DNA of 64,000 bases from CAZAYY01 sp964489525. Lineage in GTDB: Bacteria > Chloroflexota > Anaerolineae > Anaerolineales > JABWBV01. The stretch spans positions 84,772-148,771 of the forward strand of contig CAZAYY010000010.1 of assembly GCA_964489525.1 (NCBI GenBank). The letters run 5' to 3'. Each line of letters starts with the position of its first letter. Positions within the stretch are counted from its first letter, which is position 1. The position numbers and the translations under genes are program-made. The notes under the pieces were generated by a model. The model was not told the DNA's origin and did no database searches. It worked only from the letters and a program-made list of their open reading frames with translations. Below, piece after piece: positions 51,709 to 61,500 of this stretch.

Positions 51709-52263
51709 ATGGACTTAGGCTCAATTTTTCTTTTACTGGCGGTTTTGGTTGGCGTGATTGTGATTGTAGCCCGCCCACTGATGCTGCATACCGGGCAGAT
51801 TGTCTCGGAACAGGAACATATTTACTCGGGGCTGCTGGCGGAACGCGACCAGGTTTTGGATGCCCTCAAAGAATTGGAGTTTGACCACATTCTTGGAAAA
51901 ATTCCGGAAGAAGACTATCCTGAACAGCGCAGTGCGCTCATGCGTGCTGCAGCGGATATCTACCAAAAACTGGATGCCGCCCAACCCCAGGGCAAAAAAG
52001 GCAAAAAATCCGCCAGCGACAGCGAACTGGAGTCAAAAATTGCAGCCCGCCGGGCACAGCGAGACGCCGAAACCCAAAGCCGGCAGGCCCGGTTTGTCAC
52101 CGCTCCCGATGACGAATTAGAAGCCATGATCGCAGCCCGAAAACGCGAAAAAGAAGATCGCAGAGAAATCACTGCCGGGTTCTGTTCGCAGTGCGGCGCG
52201 CCCATCCACCGGACGGATAAGTTTTGCTCGAAGTGCGGCAACGCGCTGCATGGCGAGCGCTAA
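51709..52263 (+). CDS. CcmI-like membrane protein with C-terminal zinc ribbon
   Basis: A 184-aa protein. The N-terminal helix is SIFLLLAVLVGVIVIVARPL, followed by a coiled-coil helical region (LLAERDQVLDALKELEFDHI and GKIPEEDYPEQRSALMRAAA) similar to the CcmI N-terminus. The C-terminal 30 residues carry FCSQCGAPIHRTDKFCSKCG, a CxxC-CxxC zinc ribbon that classical CcmI lacks; CcmI usually has a TPR domain instead. It may recruit apocytochrome to the ligation complex. Its gene lies 24 bp after ccmG. Confidence 0.75.
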   Translation: MDLGSIFLLLAVLVGVIVIVARPLMLHTGQIVSEQEHIYSGLLAERDQVLDALKELEFDHILGKIPEEDYPEQRSALMRAAADIYQKLDAAQPQGKKGKKSASDSELESKIAARRAQRDAETQSRQARFVTAPDDELEAMIAARKREKEDRREITAGFCSQCGAPIHRTDKFCSKCGNALHGER

Positions 52264-52330
52264 ACAAAACAAAGGGCAATTTTGCCCAATATCATATGAA
52301 TTTGCACCCATCTCGAAGGATAACCGGCTC

Positions 52331-54274
52331 ATGAAGTTTTTGCGCTTTATATTTTCCCCGCTTGCTCTGCTTCCCCTGGCTGTGCTGCTGGCCGGCTGTT
52401 TTCCCCTGGCATCGGAATTACAACCCCCACCAGGGGCTGTTGTGCGCGCCAACCCCACAGCCCAAAGCAGCTTTGTCCAACCCACCCAACAGGCAGCCCC
52501 CACCAACCAGACCTTTTTCCCGCTGGTGGCACCTGACCCCGTCAACGGCCAGGCGATTTACGCCGAGAAGTGCGCCCCCTGCCACGGAGACACCGGGCGC
52601 GGTGACGGGCCAAAAGCAGCCGAACTGCCCAACCCGGTGATTCCCATTGGGGACCCAACCGTTGCCCGCATGGCGCGACCAGCAGACTGGTACCAGGTGG
52701 TAACCATGGGCCGAATTGACCGGTACATGCCGCCGTTTAACAGCCTTTCAGACCGCCAGCGCTGGGATGTGGTTGCCTATGCCCTAACCCTGAGCACCCC
52801 CCAAGAAGTCATTGACCTGGGCAAAGAGCTCTACCTGGCCAACTGTGCTCGCTGCCACGGCGAAGATGGCCGGGGCAATGGGGTGGATGCAGCCACGCTC
52901 TCTCAAAAACCAGCTAACCTGACAGAGCAGCAGCGCTTGGCCGATTTGTCGGCAGCCGACCTGTTCGGCCTGACGCTGCACCCACCTTTTAAAGATATGC
53001 CCGACTTCGAAACCACTTTCACCGCCTCAGACCGCTGGGCCTTAACCGCCTTCGTGCGTACGCTCAGTTTTAGCACCCCTGGCACCACCGCACAAACCCT
53101 GCCTACCACCGGTGACCCGGCAGTTTTAGAACCCGTGGTCACGGCTGAAGCAGCCACAGATGCAGCCAGCTCTGTTACCGTCCAGGTTTTCAATGCACCC
53201 GGAACCCCCCTGCTGCCCGACCTGACGGTTGAGTTATATGCCTATGAAAATTTTGAACAGGTGTTTGCCGAGCAGCTGCCCGCTACGGGAGAAGGCACAT
53301 ACACCTATCTTGACCCACAAATGAAAGCCGGGCGAGTTTATCTGGCCGCGATTAACTATAACGGGGTCACCTTTACCTCGGACATCGTGGTTGCCGAGTC
53401 GGACCTGGAAAACTTGCTTTTACCGGTCCAGGTTTACGACGTGACCACCGACCAATCCAGCATTGTGGTAGACCGCTTGCATGTGTTTTTTGAGTTTATT
53501 GACGTAAACCTGGTTCGGGTTTCCCAGCTTTTCATCATCTCGAACACCGACAGCCGGGTGGTGATCGCCCCCTCCAATGAACAGCCGGTTCTGATTTTTA
53601 ATTTACCCGAAGGGGCCACCAACCTGCAGTTTCAAGATGGCGTCCTGGGGGATCGCTATGTAGAAATACCCGGGGGCTTTGGGGACCGCAGCCCGGTTTA
53701 CCCGGGTGCGAGCCAAACACAAATCCTGTTTTCATACGACTTTGTCTATGACCGCAAGTTGGACATTATTCAACAGCTCAACCTGCCCGTCAGCGCGGCC
53801 ATCGTCATGCTTCCTGATTCAGGCATTAAGTTCAAAAGCGACCAGATGGTCGAAAGTTCCCCCCGCCAGGTTCAAGATGTGGTTTACCAGGTGTACACTG
53901 GGGGCAACCTGGCCGCCGGAAGTGAATTATCTTTCAACATCTCTGGAAGTGTGCGGGAAGAATCAGGCATTGCCATTGACACCAGCAACCGCAACAACCT
54001 GATGATTGGCCTGGGAGCGTTTGGGATTGTCTTGATTGGCGCTGGTGCGTGGCTGTACTACGGTCAGCAATCTACCAATGGAGAAAAACCCAGCCCTGAG
54101 GAAGTACTGGAAGAGGAAGAGGCTGCACCGGTTTTTCAGGACGCTGAAGCGGTGATGGACGCCATCCTGGCGCTGGATGACCAATATAAGCGCGGCGATT
54201 TGCCAGAAATCGCCTATCTCGAACGCCGGTCTGCCCTTAAAGCACAGCTGGCAAAAATTCATGGCTTGAAGTAG
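52331..54274 (+). CDS. Dihaem cytochrome lipoprotein with membrane segment, inside the ccm operon
   Basis: A 647-aa protein. The lipobox is in LALLPLAVLLAGC (about residue 20). Two cytochrome c domains carry KCAPCHGDTGRGDG and NCARCHGEDGRGNG (about residues 76 and 173). They are followed by a long beta-rich region (about 280-560) of unknown family, a membrane helix LMIGLGAFGIVLIGAGAW (about 557-577) and a C-terminal tail AILALDDQYKRGDLPEIAYLERRSALKAQLAKI, which resembles the CcmI/SHOCT-type short helical domain. The start is ATG 52331 with GAAGGA upstream; the ORF continues upstream without a ribosome site. ccmA follows after 6 bp, so it is cotranscribed with the ccm genes. Whether it aids maturation or is a passenger is unknown. 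Confidence 0.75.
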   Translation: MKFLRFIFSPLALLPLAVLLAGCFPLASELQPPPGAVVRANPTAQSSFVQPTQQAAPTNQTFFPLVAPDPVNGQAIYAEKCAPCHGDTGRGDGPKAAELPNPVIPIGDPTVARMARPADWYQVVTMGRIDRYMPPFNSLSDRQRWDVVAYALTLSTPQEVIDLGKELYLANCARCHGEDGRGNGVDAATLSQKPANLTEQQRLADLSAADLFGLTLHPPFKDMPDFETTFTASDRWALTAFVRTLSFSTPGTTAQTLPTTGDPAVLEPVVTAEAATDAASSVTVQVFNAPGTPLLPDLTVELYAYENFEQVFAEQLPATGEGTYTYLDPQMKAGRVYLAAINYNGVTFTSDIVVAESDLENLLLPVQVYDVTTDQSSIVVDRLHVFFEFIDVNLVRVSQLFIISNTDSRVVIAPSNEQPVLIFNLPEGATNLQFQDGVLGDRYVEIPGGFGDRSPVYPGASQTQILFSYDFVYDRKLDIIQQLNLPVSAAIVMLPDSGIKFKSDQMVESSPRQVQDVVYQVYTGGNLAAGSELSFNISGSVREESGIAIDTSNRNNLMIGLGAFGIVLIGAGAWLYYGQQSTNGEKPSPEEVLEEEEAAPVFQDAEAVMDAILALDDQYKRGDLPEIAYLERRSALKAQLAKIHGLK

Positions 54275-54280
54275 GCCAGG

Positions 54281-54979
54281 ATGATTGAAGTTCGCAAGCT
54301 GGTCAAACGTTTCGGTCCTAAAACGATCCTGCGCGGGTTAGATTTTTCCGCCGAACAGGGTGAATTTGTAGGGCTGCTAGGCCCCAATGGCGCTGGAAAA
54401 ACCACTTTTTTGCGCATCCTGGCTTCGTTGGCCCGGCCCACCCTGGGGCAGGTAACCATTGCAGGCTATTCCTTGCCCGGACAGGCTGCAGCCGTTCGCC
54501 AGCGCCTGGGCGTGGTGATGCACCAAACCCTGCTCTATGGCGACCTGACCGCCATCGAAAACCTCACCTTTTATGGCCGGATGTTCGATCTGAATAATAT
54601 TTCCTACCGGATTGCCGAAGTGCTCGAATTGGTTGGGCTGGCCAACCGGGGACACGACATGGTTCGCACGTATTCACGGGGAATGCAGCAGCGCCTGGCC
54701 ATTGCCCGAGCCATTTTGCACGACCCGGAAGTCATTTTATTCGATGAACCCTACACCGGCCTCGACCAGGATGCATCCAGCATGTTGGACGAGGTGCTGC
54801 TCCAGGTGGCGGGGCGCGGCCGGACCGTGGTCATGACCTCGCACGACCTGTCGCGCGTGGAAACCCTGGCCACCCGGTTTGACGTAATTTCTCGAGGCGT
54901 GATTATCGCCTCGGCTGCACGCGACACCATCCCACAAGACGGACTGCTGGCATTTTACCGCCGCGCAATTCAAAGTTAG
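54281..54979 (+). CDS. ccmA: Haem-exporter ABC ATPase CcmA
   Basis: A 232-aa ATPase subunit of the CcmABCD complex, which releases holo-CcmE from CcmC. Walker A LLGPNGAGKTTFLRIL, Q-loop VVMHQTLLY, signature YSRGMQQRLAIARAI, Walker B VILFDEPYTGLD and H-loop MTSHDLSRV are all present. It begins 6 bp after the dihaem gene and is followed by ccmB after 7 bp. Confidence 0.92.
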   Translation: MIEVRKLVKRFGPKTILRGLDFSAEQGEFVGLLGPNGAGKTTFLRILASLARPTLGQVTIAGYSLPGQAAAVRQRLGVVMHQTLLYGDLTAIENLTFYGRMFDLNNISYRIAEVLELVGLANRGHDMVRTYSRGMQQRLAIARAILHDPEVILFDEPYTGLDQDASSMLDEVLLQVAGRGRTVVMTSHDLSRVETLATRFDVISRGVIIASAARDTIPQDGLLAFYRRAIQS

Positions 54980-54986
54980 GAAACGC

Positions 54987-55733
54987 ATGACAACCCCCGA
55001 AAACGAAGTGGTTAAACCCAAAATTGTCCTTCCACCAGCCCCACAGCGCAGCGCGCTGGCCCGTTACCTGCGCGCCCTGGGCGCGATCATCTGGAAGGAT
55101 TTAGTCGCAGAAATGCGCAGCCGCGAACTATTGGCATCCATGCTGGTTTTTGCGCTGCTGGTCATCTTGATTTTTAACTTCGCCCTGCAGCTCAATTTGC
55201 AGGTGCGCGAGAACGTCACTGCCGGGGTTTTGTGGGTCACCTTTGCCTTCGCAGGCACCTTGGGACTCAACCGCTCGATGGGCGTGGAAAAAGAGCAAGG
55301 GCGCATCGAAGGCCTGTTGATGTCCCCGGTGGACCGCAGTGTAATCTACTTTGGCAAAGCCTTTGGAAACCTGATTTTTATGCTGATGGTGGAAGCTGTG
55401 GTGATTCCGGTTTATGCCCTGCTCTACAACACCGATAAACTGTTCAACATGGGTCTGCTGGGTGTGGTGCTGTTGGGGTCCATTGGATACGTGGGCGTGG
55501 GCACACTGCTTTCCAGCATGGCCATGCAAACCCGCACCCGGGATATTCTGCTGCCCATTTTGCTGTTCCCTCTGGCCATTCCGGTCATTTTGCCTGCGGT
55601 GCGCGCCACAGGCGGCTTTTTAGAAGGGCTTGCTGCGGCTGACTTGATGAGTTCATTGAATTTATTAATTGTTTACGATATCATATTTGTCACCCTGTCG
55701 TTTTTGTTTTTTGAATATGTTGTGGAAGAATAA
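54987..55733 (+). CDS. ccmB: Haem-exporter permease CcmB
   Basis: A 248-aa integral membrane protein with about six helices, for example LASMLVFALLVILIFNFAL and LIFMLMVEAVVIPVYALLY. It has the CcmB pattern WKDLVAEMRSRELLASM, GTLGLNRSMGVEKEQGRIEG and LLPILLFPLAIPVILPAVRA. It pairs with CcmA. A short hydrophilic N-terminal extension (about 25 residues) is present. AGGAAACGC precedes ATG 54987. Confidence 0.92.
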   Translation: MTTPENEVVKPKIVLPPAPQRSALARYLRALGAIIWKDLVAEMRSRELLASMLVFALLVILIFNFALQLNLQVRENVTAGVLWVTFAFAGTLGLNRSMGVEKEQGRIEGLLMSPVDRSVIYFGKAFGNLIFMLMVEAVVIPVYALLYNTDKLFNMGLLGVVLLGSIGYVGVGTLLSSMAMQTRTRDILLPILLFPLAIPVILPAVRATGGFLEGLAAADLMSSLNLLIVYDIIFVTLSFLFFEYVVEE

Positions 55734-55770
55734 ACAAAGGTCTTATACCCTTTTACAATGGAGAAAATAA

Positions 55771-56469
55771 ATGAACCCTAAACCAACTGCATTAAAAATC
55801 CTTGATGTCGCAGCCATTGTCTTGCTGCTTTTTGCCACCTGGCAGGTTCTGGCAAACACCCCGGTTGAAGCGGTAATGGGCCAGGTCCAAAAGGTGTTTT
55901 ACTTCCACGTGGCCGCGGGCTGGCTGGGCATGCTGGCCTTCCTGGCTGCAGCCATTACGGGGGGCATCTACCTTGCCACCGGCAACATGCGCTGGGATAT
56001 GATCAGCGTTGGCGGCGTTGAGATGGGGCTGGTGTTTTCCATTATCAACATCATCTCCGGCTCCATTTGGGCCCGTCCAATTTGGAACACCTGGTGGACC
56101 TGGGACCCACGCCTGGTAACCGCCACCATCACCGTCCTGCTCTATTTCGCTTACTTGCTGCTGCGCCAGGGCATTGAAAACCCGGCCCAGCGCGCCCGTT
56201 TTGGAGCTGTCTATGCCATTTTGGGCTTCATCAGTGTGCCGATTTCCTTTTTCTCGATCCGCATCTGGCGCACCATTCACCCGGTTGTCATTGGCTCAAC
56301 CGACCCCGAAGCGGTTGGCTCATTCAACATGGATGGCGACATGCGCACCACCCTTTTTATCAGCCTGTTTGTGTTCACCGTGCTGTTTGTGGATCTGATG
56401 TGGAACCGCATCCGGCTGGGTGAGCTGCAAGAAAAGGTTGAAAACCTGCGCTTAAAACTGATGGCTTAA
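55771..56469 (+). CDS. ccmC: Haem handling protein CcmC
   Basis: A 232-aa six-helix membrane protein that loads haem onto CcmE. The WWD motif is RPIWNTWWTWDPRLVTATI (about residues 108-126), with flanking His residues in VFYFHVAAGWLGM and RTIHPVVIG. It is similar in length to known CcmC proteins. GGAGAAAATAA precedes ATG 55771. The small CcmD-like gene follows after 33 bp. Confidence 0.94.
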   Translation: MNPKPTALKILDVAAIVLLLFATWQVLANTPVEAVMGQVQKVFYFHVAAGWLGMLAFLAAAITGGIYLATGNMRWDMISVGGVEMGLVFSIINIISGSIWARPIWNTWWTWDPRLVTATITVLLYFAYLLLRQGIENPAQRARFGAVYAILGFISVPISFFSIRIWRTIHPVVIGSTDPEAVGSFNMDGDMRTTLFISLFVFTVLFVDLMWNRIRLGELQEKVENLRLKLMA

Positions 56470-56502
56470 ACCCCCTGTTGGCTTTTTTCTGGAGAAAACC
56501 TC

Positions 56503-56661
56503 ATGCTGATGCAAACACCCCTTGCCGATACCACCTCTTACATGATTTTTGGTTTTGCGGTAATCTTTGGTACGATGCTGATCTACCTGGTGACCCTGAT
56601 TGCCCGCAGCCGCAACTTAAAAAACGAACTCGAAACGCTGGAAGAACTGGATAAAAATTAG
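56503..56661 (+). CDS. ccmD: CcmD-like small membrane protein
   Basis: A 52-aa protein with one transmembrane helix (YMIFGFAVIFGTMLIYLVTL) and a charged tail (RSRNLKNELETLEELDKN). Small size, single helix and position after ccmC are the evidence for CcmD, which stabilises the CcmABC complex. GGAGAAAA precedes ATG 56503. A terminator follows, closing the ccm operon. Confidence 0.7.
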   Translation: MLMQTPLADTTSYMIFGFAVIFGTMLIYLVTLIARSRNLKNELETLEELDKN

Positions 56662-56703
56662 CCCTTTTTGCGGTTCTTTTCAAGTCTATAACATCAAACC
56701 AGG

Positions 56704-56736
56704 TGACAGCCAGCTCAACGCTGGCTGTCATTTTTT
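56704..56736 (+). terminator. Terminator of the ccm operon
   Basis: TGACAGCCAGC and GCTGGCTGTCA (11-bp perfect arms, 5-nt loop TCAAC), then TTTTTT. Confidence 0.88.
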
Positions 56737-56839
56737 GTTTTAAATAACCGACCCATTGTGCCATTTCGAAGGAGTGCAGCGACTGAGAAACCCTGGCACA
56801 GGTATCCCTAAAAAGATTTTTTCAACAGCAAAACCCCTG

Positions 56840-56848
56840 TGCTATAAT
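56840..56848 (+). promoter_or_regulatory. Extended -10 box placed for a leaderless transcript
   Basis: TGCTATAAT ends 5 nt before ATG 56854 and 8 nt before the in-frame ATG 56857. No Shine-Dalgarno sequence is present. Confidence 0.5.
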
Positions 56849-56853
56849 CATGC

Positions 56854-58080
56854 ATGATGAACCCATTGGAACCGATTAAATCTCCTGCCTGGAGTTCCAC
56901 CGTAAAGCTGTTTATGGCGCTGGCGGTTGGTGCCCTTGTGTTTGGCATGGCTGTACGCTTTCAGAACATTATGGGGCCGCTGATGCTGGCGTTTTTGCTG
57001 GCATATATTCTCCAGCCCATGGTGAAAATCCTCCATACCAAAACCGGCCTGTCGTGGAGCACCGCGACTGGGATTGTTTTCCTGGTCACGGTGGTTGCCG
57101 TTGTGGGCATCATGGTTGTGCTGGGCATCGCGATTGTGGACCAGGTTCAAAGCCTGATCGGTTTTGTCAACAACTTGCTGCTGGATCTGCCTCGCCTGGT
57201 GGATGAATTTACCCAAACTGAGTTTCGCATCGGCCCATTCAGCTTTGGCTTCGGCGATTTTGATATCGACAGCCTGCTGGTGGAACTGGCCAACGTCATC
57301 CGCCCGGCCATCAGCGAAGTGGGCAGCCTGGTCAGTTCGCTGGCATCCAGCACCCTGACCACGATTGGCTGGCTGTTGTTTGTCTTGCTCGTTTCTTATT
57401 TCACCTTAAACGACACCCGCCGCATGGCGGTGGGGCAGTTGGTTCACATTGATATTCCGGGGTATGAGTACGATGTCCAGCGGTTAGGCGCTCGCCTGAG
57501 CCGGATCTGGAACACATTTTTACGCAGCCAGTTCTTTTTATTTGTGGTAACAATTATCGCTTCGGCAGTGCTGAACAGCGCCCTGGGGATGCGCAACGCC
57601 CTGGCGCTGGCAATTATGGCCGGGTTAGGCCGGTTTGTGCCTTACGCCGGCCCGTTTGTCACCTGGACACTGACTGCCCTGGTGGCACTGTTTATGCCCG
57701 ACAACTACATGGGCCTTGCGCCGTTTTGGTACGCTGTGGTGGTGGTTGGGGCGGCTGTGCTGCTGGATTCTGCTTTTGACCAGTACATCACCCCCCAGCT
57801 GTATGGGCAGGCGCTTGGGGTCAACCCTGGCATGGTGCTAGTGGCTGCCATCGTTGCCGCCAACCTGCTGGGTGTGATTGGCTTCCTGGTGGCTGCACCC
57901 GTATTGGCCACCCTGGCGCTTTTTGGCCGCTATATTTTTCGAAAAATGTTCGACCTGGATCCCTGGCCTGAATCGGAACAGGCCCTGGATGATGAATTTA
58001 AGTTCCCTGGCAGTGCAACCATCCAACGCCTGGTGACCACTGGAACTGCCCGGATAAAAGCATGGAGAAAGAAAAAATGA
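56854..58080 (+). CDS. AI-2E family transporter (PerM-like permease)
   Basis: A 408-aa membrane protein with about eight helices. Pattern: FQNIMGPLMLAFLLAYILQP near the N-terminus, a soluble region (about residues 105-180) and a C-terminal group GLGRFVPYAGPFVTWTLTAL and FDQYITPQLYGQALGVNPGM. This is the AI-2E/PerM family, whose substrates vary (small organics, ions), so no substrate is assigned. The second ATG (56857) is equally possible. It looks leaderless. The next small gene overlaps its stop codon. Confidence 0.88.
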   Translation: MMNPLEPIKSPAWSSTVKLFMALAVGALVFGMAVRFQNIMGPLMLAFLLAYILQPMVKILHTKTGLSWSTATGIVFLVTVVAVVGIMVVLGIAIVDQVQSLIGFVNNLLLDLPRLVDEFTQTEFRIGPFSFGFGDFDIDSLLVELANVIRPAISEVGSLVSSLASSTLTTIGWLLFVLLVSYFTLNDTRRMAVGQLVHIDIPGYEYDVQRLGARLSRIWNTFLRSQFFLFVVTIIASAVLNSALGMRNALALAIMAGLGRFVPYAGPFVTWTLTALVALFMPDNYMGLAPFWYAVVVVGAAVLLDSAFDQYITPQLYGQALGVNPGMVLVAAIVAANLLGVIGFLVAAPVLATLALFGRYIFRKMFDLDPWPESEQALDDEFKFPGSATIQRLVTTGTARIKAWRKKK

Positions 58081-58274
58081 ACCAAGAAACCCCCGAATTA
58101 GAGACCGATACGATTGCCGAAACGGACAGCTACCTGGCCTATAAAGCCGAAGAACCGGACGGCGAAATCACCTACCATTTGGAACTGAACAATGTCACCC
58201 TGCACTTCTTCAAAGAAGAATGGGATGAGTTTTTGGATTTAGCCCGGCTGCTGGTGAAAACTGGCAAAAAATAA
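58077..58274 (+). CDS. Small acidic protein of unknown function
   Basis: A 65-aa protein, rich in Glu/Asp, with no signal or membrane segment. The core is GEITYHLELNNVTLHFFKEE followed by WDEFLDLARLLVKTGKK, which could be a small beta-alpha fold. Translation is coupled to the AI-2E gene by an ATGA overlap, with GGAGA 8 nt upstream. I recognise no family. Confidence 0.6.
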   Translation: MNQETPELETDTIAETDSYLAYKAEEPDGEITYHLELNNVTLHFFKEEWDEFLDLARLLVKTGKK

Positions 58275-58319
58275 ACGCAAGGGGATGGGGGCAGGGACGA
58301 TTTCAATCGTCCACTTTGG

Positions 58320-58560
58320 GTTGGGGGACACGGCTAAAGTCGTGACTACAAGGTGGAGGCATTCAAGCCCGGAGGGCTGTAATGATTCTAGGGAATGCCG
58401 TGAAATTCTCTGAAGCCCGGAGGGCTGGCATGATGGGGCGCGTTTGAGCACTGGCGGCTGGATCATGCCATGCCTACGGCATTGGCGAGCTGGGCTGCAC
58501 CGGGTTCTATAATCATGCCGCCCCGCTGGGGCGGAAATGCGGCTTCAGCGGTGACTACAC
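58320..58560. repeat. Dispersed repeat cluster (copy B and relatives)
   Basis: Contains GGCTAAAGTCGTGACTAC (58333), two copies of AAGCCCGGAGGGCTG (58366 and 58413), then ATGCCATGCCTACGGCATTGG and TATAATCATGCCGCCCCGCT split by a short spacer, matching copy A at 20452-20552. It fills the 294-bp gap 58275-58568; no gene seen. Confidence 0.6.
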
Positions 58561-58568
58561 GGGGTTAA

Positions 58569-61500
58569 TTATGGGCAGTCTTCCGTGGAGCATCCTGAAA
58601 CCGCAATCCAGGGCAAGAAATAGCGGAAAAAGCCATAATCCAGCCCGCCGTATACACGGACCACCCCATTTACAAGGCCATCCAAATCGCCGCGCCCGCC
58701 ATCTTCGAAGTGCAGCAGCACCAGGCCGGGCATAATCTCCGCGCCCGTGCTTCCATTATAGGTGTAAATAAAGAGGCCGGGGTCGGTACGTCCATACCCT
58801 GGGGCATACTGCCAGTAATAATGTGCAAGTCCCCCGGAGTGGAGCGTGAGGGTCAGGGTTGTGGTGTATTGTCCTTCTGGCAGTTCCACCTGGTAGCTGA
58901 GAAAACCCTCAGAAAAAAGTGTGTTAACCGGCAGCGGAGACACAGGACCAGTTACCGCCTCAACATTCCGCAGCCGGGCAGGCGCGGTAACAGCCAGGGT
59001 TTGGTAATGGGTTCCAGGTAAATTGGGCAAAGAAGCGACGTTTGACTGCTCACGGTCGGGAGTGCCATCGGCATTGGCATCGCCGTTGTTGGGGGCGGTG
59101 TCTTCCAGGACATCTGAAGCCCCGTCTTCATCGCCATCCGGCCAGAGGGAAAGAAAACTTTGGGCAGCACTAAATGGGCTTTCACCGCACAAACCCAAAG
59201 AACGGACTCGCCAATAATAACGCTGTCCTCCTTCCAGGGAAACCGGCAGGGTGTACTCCGACGGACTGACCGTCACATCCTGCAGAAGCGTGGTGAAATT
59301 TTCATCAGCGCTGAGCTGGAGCTGGTACTGCGCCACCGCGGCCACCGGGCTCCAGGAAAGGGTGGGCTGGAGCCCCGTTGCAGCATCGTTGATGGGGGAA
59401 AGCAGCACCGGCGGGGCAGGTGAAACACTGCCCACGCTGAGCGCAAGCGTGGTGGTAACCAGCGAACTTTGGTTGATGGCAGAAACTTCCAGGGTGTAAT
59501 CGCCAGAGGGGGTATCGGCGGCAGTATTAATCGTCAGGGTGGAGCGTACGGGCGGCAAACCAACCCAGGGTGAGAAAACAGCCGTGGTGTTTTGAGGCTG
59601 CCCCTCTACGCCAAAACTGACCGCAGCCCGGGTGAACTGGCTTTGGGCGATATACAGGTCATAAACCGCTGGTTGGGCCTGGCAAACAGCAGCCGATTGG
59701 GGGTTGGCTGAAATCGGAGCGCAGTTATAACACACCAGGGCAAAGTCCTGGTCGGTGGTGTCGCCCTGGCCAGGCACGCCGTCCGAGTTGATGTTACCGG
59801 CCTGGACGCGTATAGTGAACCCACCGCCGCTGGCCGTTGGGCCCAGAAATACGCCTTCGGTGTTGTTTTTGTAATCAGCCACCCCGCCAGCCTGCGACCA
59901 ACCCGTTGAGGCGTTGAACACATTGCCCCGGAATATAGCGCCGGTATATTCAACCACCAAATCCAGGTCATTGTTCCAGGCGGGGGTGCTTCCGCCCAGG
60001 CCGTGGCCGGGGGCATCTGTCCAGGCCAACATGATGCGCACCGGTTTGGATGGGTCGGCCGGCTGGGCATACCAGGTCCACTGCTCGCCCGTGTTGTTGA
60101 ACCGGAGCGGGTCTTCGAAATAGAGCACACTGTTTTGGGGGTTCACCACCGCCGCGGTGTTCATCCGGCCCCAACCCTGCTTGCTGTCCAAGGGTTGGCC
60201 CAGGGTGAAGCCATCAGCATCTTTAAAACCGGCCAGGTTGTGGGCGACAGCCAAAAAAGCGGCTTTGACCATGGCCGGGCTGGGGTCTTTGCCAATGCGC
60301 TGGCGATAGTAGTCGAAAAATAAGGCCACTGAGCCTGTGGTGTGGGGGGAGGCCATGCTGGTGCCGCCTTTGAACCCATAGGTGTTGGTGGGAATCGTGG
60401 AATCTACAAACCAACCTGGTGCCACCAGCAAAGGCAGGTGGCGGCCGTCCAAAGCCGGGCCGTGGGCGCTGTTGGGGGAAATGTTGTTAATAGTGGGCGA
60501 CAGCAGGCCGCTGGGACTTTGCTGGGCATAGGTGGAGCCAACAGGCAAAAGGTTCTTCCCCTCATCGGGGGTGCCCTGGGTGCTTGTGCCGCCATTGCCA
60601 TTCATGATGGAAACCACATACACCAACGATTGGTTTCCGGCTGCGTCCGGGTCGGCATCACGCACCCCAATGTCCACCAGGCGGGTATCCAGGTCGTATC
60701 CTTTGGGCGTAGCTGAAGGCCCCCAACTGTTGCCCGAAACCTGGGCGCCGCTGCGATAAGAATCGGTCATCAGGCGGTAAACCCCCTGGGCAAGCTGGTA
60801 GTAATGCGGGCTGTAATACTGACGCACCAGGTTTGCCCCTGGCGCCATGCCCAGGCCGCGCAAAAAGCCGTTGGCATCCACCCGCCCCGAAGCGGCATCG
60901 CCGGCCATAATCCCGGCAACATGGGTGCCGTGGCTGACATCTACGGCGGAGCCGGTGCAGGTGACCCCGGTGCAGGCTACAAAACGGGCTGCCAGGTCGG
61001 CATGGGTGGTTTCCGCGCCGCCATCCACCACGGCCAGGGTGACCCCCGCACCGCTCAACCCGATGCTTTGCAGCCAGGTGCGGTAGCCCGGCAGGGCTGC
61101 GCCGCCGCTCAGGTTGTTGGCGTTGATCTGGTTGGAAACCTCGCCGCGCAATCCGCCATCCTGGGCAACCGGCTGGATGGTGTATACCCCCGGAACACTG
61201 GCCGCGGCGGCCAGGCTGCTGGCAGGCAGCGTGATCAAAACAACATCCCAGGCAGCATCCACGGAGCCACGCCCCTCCACCACAGCACCGGACTGCTGCA
61301 GAGCAGCCGAAACCCTATCCACCCCGGCCTGGCGCAGCACCAGGGCGCGCGCAGAAACCAACCCGGTGTCGAGGGATTGGCTCTCGACTGGCACCCGGTA
61401 GGCAGGCGCAAATGCACCCGTCCAACGAATAAACCCCTGGGGCAGTCCGGCTGTCGGGTGGGCCGCGGCAGCACGAGCCAGTTCAAGTTCGGATGGCGTT

